A DNA stretch of 64,000 nucleotides from Scatosoma sp045650185 (GTDB lineage: Bacteria; Bacillota; Clostridia; Christensenellales; Borkfalkiaceae), in contig JAZRQY010000001.1 in the NCBI GenBank assembly GCA_045650185.1, positions 27,515-91,514 on the forward strand, given 5' to 3'. The notes under the pieces were generated by a model. The model did no database searches and was not told where the DNA came from. It saw only the letters and a program-made list of their open reading frames with translations. The first letter of the stretch is position 1. Every line of letters starts with the position of its first letter. Positions 31,682-41,124 of the stretch are shown in pieces. The position numbers were made by a program, and so were the translations under genes.

Positions 31682-34108
31682 TTAGTGGATGGGTTTCAGA
31701 TTCCAAATATTTTTTGCGTACTCGCCAATACTTCTGTCTGCCGCAAAATACCCTGCCGCTGCGATATTGCGCAAGGATTTTTGGTTCCAAGTGCGTTTGT
31801 CGTTTGCGTACAGTTCAGAAAGCTTATCCTGCGTAGTCAAATACGATTGATAATCCGCCATACACATATACGGATCGGCTACGGGCGTGCCCGTCAGCAA
31901 ATAATTTGCGATATCTGCAAAGCTTTCGCCGTTAAAGCCGACAATCAACGCCTCGATAACCTTACGGAGCATAGGATCGTTGTTGTAATAAACGCTTGAG
32001 GAGTATCCGTTGTGCCAAATATCCTCTACTTCGTGCGCCTTAAGGCCAAAGATGTAAATGTTGTCCATCCCCACTTTTTCACTCATTTCAACGTTTGCGC
32101 CGTCCAAAGTACCGATAGTAAGCGCACCATTGATCATAAACTTCATGTTGCCCGTGCCGCTTGCTTCCTTACCAGCCAAGGAAATCTGTTCGGAGATTTC
32201 GGTTGCAGGCATCAGCATTTCAGACATCGTTACGTTGTAATCTTCCATATAGACAACGTTCAGTTTTTCACGAATTTTGGGGTTCTTTTTAATATCTTCG
32301 GCGAGGAAACAGATCAGTTTGATAATTTTCTTCGCCATATAGTATCCAGCCGCTGCCTTTGCCGCAAAAATATACGTTTTCGGCTGCATGGGCATATCGG
32401 GATTCTCTTTCAGCTGAATATAGTCGGTGATGACGTGCAGAACGTTTAACAGCTGGCGCTTATATTCGTGCAGACGCTTTGCTTGAACGTCGAACAAGCT
32501 GTTCGGGTCAATGACAGCCCCCTGCTTTTTCGCCGCAAACTCGGCAAACTGCTGTTTTTTCAAATGCTTGATTTCTTCTAAACGCTTTAAAACGCTTTCA
32601 TCGTTCTCGTATTTCAAGAAGTCGGCAAGTTTGGACGCATCCTTTGCGTATCCACTACCGATACATTCGTCGAGCAAAGCGCAAAGCTCGGGATTCGATT
32701 GATTCAGCCAACGTCTATGCGCGATACCGTTGGTAACGTTGGTGAATTTTTGAGGGGTATAATCGTGATAATCCTTAAAGATGCTGTCCTTAATGATGTC
32801 GCTGTGCAGGCTGGATACGCCGTTGACGTGATGTGAACCGTGGACGGAAAGGTTTGCCATCTTTACCGTGTTGTAGGACATAATCGCCATTCTTGCGATT
32901 TTATCCCAGTCACCGGGGAATTTCTGCCAAAGATCGTCGCAAAGTCTACGGTTGATTTCCTTCAAAATCGAGTAAATACGAGGTAATCTTCTTGCGATTA
33001 AATCTTCAGGCCAAGTTTCAAGCGCTTCTGCCAAAACCGTATGGTTGGTATAAGCGCATACGGAAGTTGTAATTTCCCAAGCTTCGTCCCAGCTCATGCC
33101 GTTTTCATCAATGAGAAGACGCATCAATTCGGGAATTGCCAACGCAGGATGTGTGTCGTTTAAATGAATTGCCGCCATTTTCGGAAGCAGCTTTAACGAA
33201 CCGTATCTACGCTTATGATCGGCAAGGATGTTCTGCAAGGATGCGGAAACCAAGAAATATTGCTGTTTCAAGCGCAAGGATTTACCTTCAGCGTGGTTGT
33301 CCGCAGGATACAGTACCTTAGAAATCAGCTCTGCATCGTTGTCTTCTTGCATAACTGCGGCATAGTCGCCCTGCGAAAAGAGTTTCATATCGAAGTTCTG
33401 TACGCTTCTTGCCTTCCAAAGTCGCAAAACAGACACAGCCTTACTGTCACAGCCAGAAACCATCATATCATAGGCAACCGCCTGCACTTCTTTGGCATCG
33501 CGATAGACGGTCTTCAGACCCTGCTCCGTCCACGTTTCCTCGATATAGCCGTCAAATTTCACGGTGAAAATCTTATCGCTTCTTTGCGTCAGCCATACTT
33601 CGCCGCCCGGGAGCCAAACATCCGGCAATTCCGTCTGCCAGCCGTCTACGATTTTTTGTTTGTAAAGACCGTAATCGTAGCGAATGGAGTACCCCATCGC
33701 AGGATAATCACCCGTCGCCAAGGCGTCCATAAAACAAGCTGCTAATCTGCCCAAGCCGCCGTTGCCAAGACCAGCATCCGGTTCAAGCTCGTACAGTTCA
33801 GGAAGAGTGACGTCATAATCCTTCAGCGCCGCCGCAAAAGCATCTCCAACGCCAAGATTGAAAATACTGTTTTTCAGCGATCTTCCCATCAAAAATTCCA
33901 TACAAAGGTAATACACTCTCTTTGCTTTCTTGGCTTTTGTTTCCAGATGGAAGTTGTGGCGCTTTTCCAGCATAATGTCGCGTACGCTCATCACCACCGC
34001 CTTGTACAGCTGCTCTTTTCTTGCCTCGGAAGGAGCAATGCCAAAATAACGGGATAATTTCCCTTTTATTAGCTCTTTTGCTTCCTTCTCCGTAAATTGG
34101 TTATTCAT
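31682..34108 (-). CDS. glgP: Glycogen phosphorylase
   Basis: Releases glucose 1-phosphate from glycogen with PLP. The PLP-site region EASGTGNMKFMINGALTIGT, the LGNGGLGRLAACFMD motif and NDTHPALAIPELMR are all present. The length of 808 aa is standard. TAGGAG precedes the ATG. It lies 37 nt after glgA in the operon, so synthesis and breakdown enzymes are co-expressed. Confidence 0.96.
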   Translation of the reverse strand: MNNQFTEKEAKELIKGKLSRYFGIAPSEARKEQLYKAVVMSVRDIMLEKRHNFHLETKAKKAKRVYYLCMEFLMGRSLKNSIFNLGVGDAFAAALKDYDVTLPELYELEPDAGLGNGGLGRLAACFMDALATGDYPAMGYSIRYDYGLYKQKIVDGWQTELPDVWLPGGEVWLTQRSDKIFTVKFDGYIEETWTEQGLKTVYRDAKEVQAVAYDMMVSGCDSKAVSVLRLWKARSVQNFDMKLFSQGDYAAVMQEDNDAELISKVLYPADNHAEGKSLRLKQQYFLVSASLQNILADHKRRYGSLKLLPKMAAIHLNDTHPALAIPELMRLLIDENGMSWDEAWEITTSVCAYTNHTVLAEALETWPEDLIARRLPRIYSILKEINRRLCDDLWQKFPGDWDKIARMAIMSYNTVKMANLSVHGSHHVNGVSSLHSDIIKDSIFKDYHDYTPQKFTNVTNGIAHRRWLNQSNPELCALLDECIGSGYAKDASKLADFLKYENDESVLKRLEEIKHLKKQQFAEFAAKKQGAVIDPNSLFDVQAKRLHEYKRQLLNVLHVITDYIQLKENPDMPMQPKTYIFAAKAAAGYYMAKKIIKLICFLAEDIKKNPKIREKLNVVYMEDYNVTMSEMLMPATEISEQISLAGKEASGTGNMKFMINGALTIGTLDGANVEMSEKVGMDNIYIFGLKAHEVEDIWHNGYSSSVYYNNDPMLRKVIEALIVGFNGESFADIANYLLTGTPVADPYMCMADYQSYLTTQDKLSELYANDKRTWNQKSLRNIAAAGYFAADRSIGEYAKNIWNLKPIH

Positions 34109-34145
34109 ATATTTCTCCTAAAAAGTTTGTTAAACAGGTTAAGTA

Positions 34146-35771
34146 TTATCGACCAAGCGTCTTATCGTAAAGCTTTTTGTATTCGTTTGCGGAATACGAC
34201 CACGAAAAATCGGTAGCTAATGCTTTTTTCATCAATTCTGCCCACGCGGATTTGTTTTTATACAAATCGATTGCCTCGTGAATTACGTACAACATATCGT
34301 AAGGGTTGCAGGATGCAAAGGTAAATCCGTTCCCTCCTGCTCCATAAGGCTTGATACTATCATACAGCCCACCCGTTTCACGAACGACGGGGATGGTTGC
34401 GTACCTCGAAGCAATCATTTGCGACAGACCGCAAGGCTCGCTGATAGACGGCATCAAGAAAATGTCCGCACCGGAATAAATTTTTCTAGACAAGTCGCCG
34501 TTGAAGGCAATATTTGCGGATACCTTTCCTTCATAGCGAATCGCTAAGTCCCTAAAATAGCTTTCATAAGCGGCGTCACCCGTACCAAGCAAGACGAATT
34601 GCAGGTCTTCGTGCAGAATATTTTCAATAGCACTCTTGACAAGCTCCAACCCCTTATGCGAAACCAAACGGGTGATCATTGCAATGATAGGAACGTCTTT
34701 TTCGGGTAATCCGAGCATCTTTTGCAGTTCACGCTTACATACGGCTTTGCCTGCAAAATTCTCCGCCGAATAATTTGCAAACAGCGCACTATCCGTTTCA
34801 CAATTGTAGGAATTGACGTCAATCCCGTTCAGGATACCCGTTAATTTGCCTTCGTTGCGACAAATAATCGGGTCTAAGCCGTGTGCGTATTGCGCCGTCA
34901 TAATTTCCTTTGCATAGGTAGGCGAAACGGTAGAGAATTGTTCGGAAACCTCAATCGCACCTTTCATAAGGTTCAGGCATCCATTGTATTCTAAGTAATG
35001 CATATGCTCGTTGGAAATGCCGAACAGCTCTTCTAAAAGATCCAAGGAATATTTCCCCTGGTATTCGATGTTGTGAATGGTAAAGAGCGCTCGAATATTT
35101 TGGTATTCGGGTCTATCATTGTAAACCGTCTTCAAATAAATAGCTGCAAGCGCTGCTTGCCAGTCGTGGCAATGCAATACTTCAGGGTAGAAACCGATGA
35201 AAGGTAAAATTTCCATAACCGAACGAGAGAAGAACGCAAACCGCTCCCCATCGTCATAATACCCATAGCAACCGGGACGCTTGAAGTAATATTCGTTATC
35301 AATAAAGTAGTACACTACCCCGTTTTCTTCGCAAGTGAAGATACCACAATACTGATTTCTCCAAGCAAGCGGCGTGAAAATATTGCCCATAAAAGACAAT
35401 TTGCGTCTTTGTTCGGGTTTCATATCCGAATACAGAGGCAACACTACGCGGATATCGTAAGAAGGATCTTGCGCCAGCGCCTGAGGCAAAGAGCCGATTA
35501 CATCTGCCAAACCACCCGTTGCGATAAACGGTCTTGCCTCAGAGGCAACAAATAAAATTTTCGTTTTCGTGCTAACCGTCCCCTCGTTTTCCACAGATAC
35601 GGGAAGAGGTTTTTTCTTTTTGACGACCTCTACGGGTGCTTTTTTAACCGTTTTTTTGGCGGTAGCAACTTTCGTAGAAGCTTTTTTGGTTGTGCTCGTC
35701 TTCGCCGTACTTTTTTTGGCGGTTGATTTCACCGTTGTGGTTTCTTTTTTCGTCGTCTTAACTTCGGACAT
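34146..35771 (-). CDS. glgA: Glycogen synthase (GT5) with a Lys/Thr-rich N-terminal extension
   Basis: Transfers glucose from ADP-glucose to glycogen. The GT5 domain begins at about residue 68 with KILFVASEARPF and TGGLADVIGSLP, and includes HCHDWQAAL-like (LHCHDWQAAL), the GILNGID motif and the C-terminal SEPCGLSQMIA. In the first motif the residue before TGGLADV is Ala, where E. coli has the ADP-glucose lysine. The first 67 residues are low-complexity, made of K, T, S and A with repeated KKST/KTVKK, like a histone-H1 tail; they are absent from standard GlgA. The total is 541 aa against about 475 usually. Confidence 0.94.
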   Translation of the reverse strand: MSEVKTTKKETTTVKSTAKKSTAKTSTTKKASTKVATAKKTVKKAPVEVVKKKKPLPVSVENEGTVSTKTKILFVASEARPFIATGGLADVIGSLPQALAQDPSYDIRVVLPLYSDMKPEQRRKLSFMGNIFTPLAWRNQYCGIFTCEENGVVYYFIDNEYYFKRPGCYGYYDDGERFAFFSRSVMEILPFIGFYPEVLHCHDWQAALAAIYLKTVYNDRPEYQNIRALFTIHNIEYQGKYSLDLLEELFGISNEHMHYLEYNGCLNLMKGAIEVSEQFSTVSPTYAKEIMTAQYAHGLDPIICRNEGKLTGILNGIDVNSYNCETDSALFANYSAENFAGKAVCKRELQKMLGLPEKDVPIIAMITRLVSHKGLELVKSAIENILHEDLQFVLLGTGDAAYESYFRDLAIRYEGKVSANIAFNGDLSRKIYSGADIFLMPSISEPCGLSQMIASRYATIPVVRETGGLYDSIKPYGAGGNGFTFASCNPYDMLYVIHEAIDLYKNKSAWAELMKKALATDFSWSYSANEYKKLYDKTLGR

Positions 35772-35817
35772 AATGGACTCCTAAAATTGATAAATATGCA
35801 TATATTGGGGTAAATGC

Positions 35818-36933
35818 TTAGAGATGCTTACCTTTTTGAATGATATATGGTAAGCTTTCGCAACCAGCAAGATGGCGTTTGGAAGTGATGACAACGTTTT
35901 TATCGGTGATAACGCAATCAATCGATGCGCCTTCGGAAATTACGCTGTCCTGCATAACGATAGAGTTGCGCACTACCGCCCCTTTGCCGACGCGAACACC
36001 ACGGAACAAGATGGAATTTTCTACCGTGCCCTCGATTTCACAGCCGTCGGAAATAAGAGAGTTCTTTACCTGTGCTTCTGCGCCGTATTTGGAAGGCGCG
36101 CTGTCACGTACTTTGGTGTAGATATCTCTGCCGCTGAACAGCTCGTCACGGACGTCCTTTTGCAAGAGCTCCATATTGTGTTTAAAGTACGCCGAAACAG
36201 AGTCAATCCCTGCATAATAGCCATCGAAATTATAGCTAAAGATACGAAGATTGCTCAGCTGTTTGATGATGACGTCCTTGCTAAAACTTCTAGAACCGTG
36301 CGCAATGCTGTCGTTGACGAGGTTGAGAAGGAATTTACGGTCGAAAACCATAATGCCAAGCGAAACGGTTGCCTCCCCTTTCGTACTACCACGGTCTACC
36401 TTTTTCGCATCAACGATACGCCCCGTTTCATCGGGGGTAACCAAGAGGTAATCGTGCGTTTTTTCTACAATGCCCTTTCTTGTTACGATCGTCACGTCCG
36501 CATCCTTTTTCTCATGTGCGCTGATGATATCGTTAATATCGAACTTTGCAACGGCGTCGCAATCGTAAAGCACGACGTACTTTTCGTTTCTACGAGTAAG
36601 GAAACCTGACAAAGAGGCAATCGCCTCCATTCTGGTGTTGTCGTATACCTCTAAGTTTTCAGAGAAAGGAGGAAGTAAAATTAAGCCGCCGTCCTTTCTT
36701 GCTAAATCCCAATCCTTGCCGCTACCGATATGGTCAATGAGTGAACGATAGTTATTGTTTGCGGAAAGCCCTACCGTCGTAATGCCAGAATTGACCATGT
36801 TGGAAAGAGCAAAGTCAATAATTCTATATCTACCGCCGTAAGGGATAGATGCCATCGTTCTTCTGTGTACCAGTTCCGGTACGTTTTCTTCGTGAGTATG
36901 ACTAAAAATTACACCTACTGCAGTTGCTGCCAT
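35818..36933 (-). CDS. glgD: Glucose-1-phosphate adenylyltransferase subunit GlgD
   Basis: The second, non-GlgC-type subunit of Firmicutes ADP-glucose pyrophosphorylase, which modulates GlgC. A nucleotidyltransferase fold (PYGGRYRIIDFALSNMVNSGI) is followed by a left-handed beta-helix (EGTVENSILFRGVRVGKGAVV, read in two parts). The N-terminal GGxGxRL nucleotide loop of GlgC is replaced by GVIFSHTHEENVPEL, as in other GlgD proteins, so it is probably not catalytic by itself. It is 371 aa and sits 15 nt after glgC. Confidence 0.94.
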   Translation of the reverse strand: MAATAVGVIFSHTHEENVPELVHRRTMASIPYGGRYRIIDFALSNMVNSGITTVGLSANNNYRSLIDHIGSGKDWDLARKDGGLILLPPFSENLEVYDNTRMEAIASLSGFLTRRNEKYVVLYDCDAVAKFDINDIISAHEKKDADVTIVTRKGIVEKTHDYLLVTPDETGRIVDAKKVDRGSTKGEATVSLGIMVFDRKFLLNLVNDSIAHGSRSFSKDVIIKQLSNLRIFSYNFDGYYAGIDSVSAYFKHNMELLQKDVRDELFSGRDIYTKVRDSAPSKYGAEAQVKNSLISDGCEIEGTVENSILFRGVRVGKGAVVRNSIVMQDSVISEGASIDCVITDKNVVITSKRHLAGCESLPYIIQKGKHL

Positions 36934-36948
36934 AATGACTCTACCTCC

Positions 36949-38142
36949 TTACATTGTAATATTGTTTTCGTGCTTCTGACCTTCAGAAACCTTAACGCCG
37001 TCTGCAACGGTAATGCCTCTGCCGAGTACGACGATTTCTGCGGAAGGATCCTTGGGAAGGCCTACAACCGCATTTGCGCCGATTTCTACGTTTTCATCGA
37101 CAATTGAGTAGGAAACGACCGCGCCCGAGCGAACGACGCTGTTTGCCAAAATAACGGCATCTTTTACCACCGCGCCCTTCTCTACGATGACGTTGCTACC
37201 GAGCACCGAGTTTTCAACGACGCCGTCAATCTCACAGCCGAGCGCAATCATGGAATTTTTTACAACGCCCGTTTCGCCAATGGATTCGGGGGGAGCTAAG
37301 GGGTTTCTGGAATGGATTTTCCAGCTCTTATCGCTTACGTCAAATACAGGATTCTCGCCAAGGAGATCCATATTTGCCTCCCAAAGGGAAGAAATCGTAC
37401 CAACATCTTTCCAGTACCCTTCAAAGCGGTAGGAGAACATCTTCTCCCCTGCGTTCAGCATTGCAGGCAAAACGTCCTTACCAAAGTCCTTAGAGGAATT
37501 TGGGTTCGCCTCGTCTGCCTCAAGGTAATCAAACAGTTTTTTCGCCGTGAAGATATAAATACCCATGGATGCTAACGTGCTCTTGGGAACCTTCGGTTTT
37601 TCTTCAAATTGATAGATGGAGCCGTCGGGATTGGTATTGAGAATACCAAAACGAGATGCCTCAGACAAAGGAACGTTGATTGCGGCAATCGTACAATCCG
37701 CGCCCGTTTCCTTGTGTGCTTTCAGCATTGCGGCGTAGTCCATTTTATAAATGTGGTCGCCGGAAAGGATTAAAACGTATTCAGGATCATACATCTTCAT
37801 GAAATGCGTATTTTGATAAATCGCATTCGCCGTACCTTCGTACCAAGAGGAGCGCGCCTTTGCTTGATACGGGGAAAGGATGTGCACGCCACCAAACGTA
37901 CGATCCAAATCCCAAGGTTGTCCGTTGCCGATGTATTCGTTTAATATGAGCGGCTGGTACTGCGTGAGGACACCTACGGTGTCAATCCCCGAGTTGATGC
38001 AGTTGGACAGCGGAAAGTCGATGATACGATACTTTGCGCCAAAGGCAACTGCCGGTTTTGCAATGTTCGTTGTAAGCGCGTACAGACGACTTCCCTGTCC
38101 ACCGGCTAACAACATAGCAACGCATTCTTTCTTTCTTTGCAT
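36949..38142 (-). CDS. glgC: Glucose-1-phosphate adenylyltransferase
   Basis: Makes ADP-glucose, the committed step of glycogen synthesis. The pyrophosphorylase loop LAGGQGSRLYALT, YRIIDFPLSNCINSGI, WYEGTANAI, LSGDHIYKMDY and FEEKPKVPKSTLASMGIY (each a family motif) are present, then the C-terminal beta-helix. The length of 397 aa is normal. GGGGGTC lies upstream of the ATG. Confidence 0.96.
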   Translation of the reverse strand: MQRKKECVAMLLAGGQGSRLYALTTNIAKPAVAFGAKYRIIDFPLSNCINSGIDTVGVLTQYQPLILNEYIGNGQPWDLDRTFGGVHILSPYQAKARSSWYEGTANAIYQNTHFMKMYDPEYVLILSGDHIYKMDYAAMLKAHKETGADCTIAAINVPLSEASRFGILNTNPDGSIYQFEEKPKVPKSTLASMGIYIFTAKKLFDYLEADEANPNSSKDFGKDVLPAMLNAGEKMFSYRFEGYWKDVGTISSLWEANMDLLGENPVFDVSDKSWKIHSRNPLAPPESIGETGVVKNSMIALGCEIDGVVENSVLGSNVIVEKGAVVKDAVILANSVVRSGAVVSYSIVDENVEIGANAVVGLPKDPSAEIVVLGRGITVADGVKVSEGQKHENNITM

Positions 38143-38155
38143 AATAGACCCCCTA

Positions 38156-40054
38156 TCAATTATTTTTTTCTTTGATTAAATAAATACAAGTCAGCTTGGG
38201 CAGGTCGAATTGAATCGAATGTTCCTTGCCGTGGCTGTAAACTTTCTTTGTTTTCAATACCCGCTTTCTAAAAGCGCCACTACCGCCGTAACGAATCATA
38301 TTGCTGTTGAAGAGAACTCGGTACTTTCCCTTGTCCATTCCAAGCATGTAATCCTTATAATCCTCGCCAGAAAAATTGACTAAAACTGCTACCTCTGCCC
38401 CGTTTTTATCGCGGCGCTTGAAGGCGACAAAGTTTCTGTCGGCATCGTCTGCCGCAAGCCATTCAAAGCCGTCCCAGCTATCGTCTATTTCGAACAGCGC
38501 GGGCGTCGTTTTATATAGATAGTTGAGCGCCTTTACCATTTTGCTAAGTCTAAGGTGCTTGGGGTAGTCCTTCAAGAAGAATTCTACGCCCTCTTTATAA
38601 TTCCACTCCTTAAACTGCCCGATTTCCGTACCCATGAAGTTGAGTTTCTTCCCGGGATGCGCCATCATATATCCCAGAAACGAGCGTATACCTGCAAATT
38701 TATCTTCGTAATCGCCGGGCATTTTATTGATTAAGGAACACTTCCCGTGTACTACTTCGTCGTGAGAAATTGGTAAAACGTAATTCTCCGAAAAAGCATA
38801 CATCATAGGAAAAGTAAGCTTTCCGTGTGTATAGCGGCGGAATAACGGATCCGTCTTCACGTACGAGAGTACGTCGTTCATCCAGCCCATATTCCATTTG
38901 AAATTAAAGCCAAGCCCCCCTACGTTCGTAGGTTTTGTAATCATCGGCCACGCCGTCGATTCCTCTGCAATCATCAATGCGTTCGGGAAAGCCGCAAAAA
39001 CTGCTTCGTTTAAGCGACGCAGGAATGCCAGCGCCTCCAAGTTCTTGTTTTCCCCATAGATATTAGGAACCCATTCGCCCGGCTCTTTATCATAGTCAAG
39101 GTAAAGCATCGAAGCGACTGCATCTACACGCAAGCCGTCAACGTGGAATTTTTCAAAGAAGAAGATTGCCGACGATATTAAGAAGGAAAGGATCTCCGCT
39201 CTACCGTAGTCGAATCTTCGCGTCCCCCACCCTTTATGCTCCATTCTGTCGGGTTGAGAGGCCTCGTACAAGGGCTCGCCGTCGAATTCATACAAGCCAA
39301 ACGAATCCTTCGGGAAATGCGCGGGAACCCAGTCTAAAATAACCCCGATCCCTGCCGCATGAAAGGCGTCGACAAGGTGCATAAAATCAGCGGGTGTACC
39401 CAATCGAGAGGTCACGGCAAAGTATCCTGATACTTGATACCCCCACGACCCATCAAACGGATATTCCGTCAAGGGCATTAGCTCCACGTGGGTATAACCC
39501 ATATTTGCTACGTATTTAACCAGCTCGACTGCAAGCTCTTTATAGGTATAGTATTCGCCGTTTTCCTTGCGTTTCCAGGAGAGCAGGTTTACTTCGTAAA
39601 CGTTCATCGGAGAAGCATAAATATTCGTATGCCGAACCTTTTCTCTATATGCCTCGTCATGCCATTTGTAAGGAGGGAAATCGTACAGCTTTGAGGCGTT
39701 AGAAGAGGAAGTTCCCGGCGTTTCCGCATGAAAAGCAAGCGGATCTGCTTTATGCAACACCCTGCCGTCCTGTGTGGTTATCGCATATTTGTAGGCATCG
39801 TATTGCTTTGCGTTTGGAATAAAAAGCTCCCACGACTGCCCGTCAATCATTTTTTGCATAGGATGAGAGCTTTCCGACCAGTCGTTGAATTCACCCATTA
39901 CGCAAACTTTTACGGCACGAGGAGCCCATACGCGAAAAACGTATCCGCGAACCCCGTTTTGCGTCAAAGGATGTGCACCGTAGGTTTCATAGAGCCTAAA
40001 ATTCTCCCCTTGATGAAATAAATGTAACGGTACATTTGTTTTTAATACGTCCAC
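38156..40054 (-). CDS. glgB: 1,4-alpha-glucan branching enzyme
   Basis: A GH13 transglycosidase that creates alpha-1,6 branches. An N-terminal CBM48 (VRGYVFRVWAPRAVKVCVMG) is followed by the barrel with DWVPAHFP, the nucleophile Asp in GLRVDAVASML, the Glu in MIAEESTAWP and LPISHDEVVHGK. I chose GTG 40054: AAGGAG lies 6 nt upstream and the product starts MDVLKTNVPL. A longer TTG-started frame would begin before that Shine-Dalgarno. The protein is 632 aa. It is the first gene of the glg operon. Confidence 0.95.
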   Translation of the reverse strand: MDVLKTNVPLHLFHQGENFRLYETYGAHPLTQNGVRGYVFRVWAPRAVKVCVMGEFNDWSESSHPMQKMIDGQSWELFIPNAKQYDAYKYAITTQDGRVLHKADPLAFHAETPGTSSSNASKLYDFPPYKWHDEAYREKVRHTNIYASPMNVYEVNLLSWKRKENGEYYTYKELAVELVKYVANMGYTHVELMPLTEYPFDGSWGYQVSGYFAVTSRLGTPADFMHLVDAFHAAGIGVILDWVPAHFPKDSFGLYEFDGEPLYEASQPDRMEHKGWGTRRFDYGRAEILSFLISSAIFFFEKFHVDGLRVDAVASMLYLDYDKEPGEWVPNIYGENKNLEALAFLRRLNEAVFAAFPNALMIAEESTAWPMITKPTNVGGLGFNFKWNMGWMNDVLSYVKTDPLFRRYTHGKLTFPMMYAFSENYVLPISHDEVVHGKCSLINKMPGDYEDKFAGIRSFLGYMMAHPGKKLNFMGTEIGQFKEWNYKEGVEFFLKDYPKHLRLSKMVKALNYLYKTTPALFEIDDSWDGFEWLAADDADRNFVAFKRRDKNGAEVAVLVNFSGEDYKDYMLGMDKGKYRVLFNSNMIRYGGSGAFRKRVLKTKKVYSHGKEHSIQFDLPKLTCIYLIKEKNN

Positions 40055-40113
40055 TTTTATCTCCTTAACATAAAAACTGCGCAAAAATCTATCAAAAAAG
40101 CTACATTATAGTT

Positions 40114-40142
40114 ATTATACTATAAAAAGAAAAATTTTTCAA
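40114..40142 (-). promoter_or_regulatory. Promoter of the glycogen operon
   Basis: On the minus strand, TTGAAA (40142-40137), a 17-bp spacer and TATAAT (40119-40114), 60 bp upstream of the glgB start. Confidence 0.8.
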
Positions 40143-40219
40143 TACTAAAACGAAAAATTATTTAAGTTTTTTTTACAAGCACACCACTTTCAAAAAATGT
40201 TAAAATAAAACACATTTAT

Positions 40220-40327
40220 GAAACATATTCCGTGAAACATTTTATATTCAAACTACTACGCGTGGCATAATACCTATGCCAAACAGAATAGTTGTATTCT
40301 ATCACGCATAATTATTATGTTAGGCAA
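40220..40327. repeat. Intergenic composite repeat: GAAACA module plus diverged 18-bp units
   Basis: The left part (40220-40248) begins GAAACATATTCCGTGAAACA, like copy A at 1022. The right part, read on the minus strand from 40327, gives TTGCCTAACATAATAATT, then ATGCGTGATAGAATACAA, two more 18-nt blocks and TGCCACGCGTAGTAG, paralleling the four blocks inside the flavoprotein gene, which also end in TGCCACGCGTAATAG. It lies between the divergent-from-coaE-terminator region and the glgB promoter. Short inverted repeats (GGCATA/TATGCC, AGAATA/TATTCT, CATAA/TTATG) run through it. Confidence 0.65.
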
Positions 40328-40387
40328 AGTTCTGCGTGTTTCTTGCCTAAAACCCACAGTTTTGCGTATTGATTATGGAAATTTACA

Positions 40388-40450
40388 AAAAAACACCCGA
40401 ATCCTTGCCCTACCGCATAAAATTATGCCTGAGCAAGTGTTCGGGTATTT
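40388..40450 (-). terminator. Terminator after coaE
   Basis: ACCCGAA (40395-40401) and TTCGGGT (40440-40446), extended by CCTTGC/GCAAG and an inner GCATAA/TTATGC, form a long hairpin. On the minus strand it is followed by GTTTTTTTG. Confidence 0.8.
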
Positions 40451-40460
40451 TGATTAAATA

Positions 40461-40484
40461 TATTGTTTCACGGTTATTGTTTCA
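40461..40484 (-). repeat. Dispersed GAAACA module, copy C (3' of coaE)
   Basis: On the minus strand GAAACAATAACCGTGAAACA follows and overlaps the coaE TGA stop codon. It differs from copy D by one base over 23. Confidence 0.65.
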
Positions 40485-41087
40485 CTTTGAAATAATTTCA
40501 TCGATCAGTTTTCTAACGTTTGATTGCAACTGTTGCTCTGTTGAATTATTTTCTAAAATGAAAAATTTATCTTGCAATAATTTACTTTTATTTTTGTCTG
40601 AATCGTAGTCCCATTGATTTTTCATTCTTGCCTCCGCCGCCACCCTATTCGTTTGGTCGCGATTGCAGATTGCCTTAATACGTTTTTCCTTATCGCGAAG
40701 CACAACAATTACGAAATCAAAATCTTCATCCAAGTTTTCTTCCATAAGAAGCGGTACTTCCGCAAAAACAACGTCAGCCTTTGCCTCTTGCATTTGCAAA
40801 AACAGCTCAGTCATAATCGGTGGATGCGCTAACGAATTTAATTGCCGCAAAGCAGATGAATTAGAAAATACAGCTTGGGAGAGCAAACCCTTATCCACCA
40901 CTCCGTTTTTCACGCAAGCAGGAAAAGCAGCTTTCAGTTGATTTTGAAAATCATCGGTAGTATAGATTTTTTTGTATATTTCATCGCAGGAGAAAACGGG
41001 ATAGCCTAAATTCGATATATATTTGGAAACGGTTGATTTCCCACTGCCGATGCCACCCGTGATAGCAACCTTTATTTTAGACTTCAT
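40482..41087 (-). CDS. coaE: Dephospho-CoA kinase
   Basis: Performs the last step of coenzyme A synthesis. The P-loop is TGGIGSGKSTVSKY at about 10-23, followed by CDEIYKKIY, the LAHPPI motif, the EVPLLMEE segment and the RDQTNRVAAEARMKNQW lid. The length of 201 aa is normal. It follows polA, the common order in Firmicutes. It has no Shine-Dalgarno: the bases just before ATG are the repeat copy D, and its stop overlaps copy C, so the gene is bracketed by direct copies of the same module. Confidence 0.95.
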   Translation of the reverse strand: MKSKIKVAITGGIGSGKSTVSKYISNLGYPVFSCDEIYKKIYTTDDFQNQLKAAFPACVKNGVVDKGLLSQAVFSNSSALRQLNSLAHPPIMTELFLQMQEAKADVVFAEVPLLMEENLDEDFDFVIVVLRDKEKRIKAICNRDQTNRVAAEARMKNQWDYDSDKNKSKLLQDKFFILENNSTEQQLQSNVRKLIDEIISK

Positions 41088-41089
41088 AT

Positions 41090-41113
41090 TATTGTTTCAC
41101 CGTTATTGTTTCA
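41090..41113 (-). repeat. Dispersed GAAACA module, copy D (5' of coaE)
   Basis: On the minus strand GAAACAATAACGGTGAAACA ends 3 to 8 nt before the coaE ATG and occupies the polA-coaE gap. It replaces the usual ribosome binding site. Confidence 0.65.
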
Positions 41114-41124
41114 TTACACTCAAT

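Noticed and set aside
40055..40084. TTG start 10 codons upstream of the chosen glgB GTG
   Set aside because: It would include the AAGGAG Shine-Dalgarno as coding sequence.
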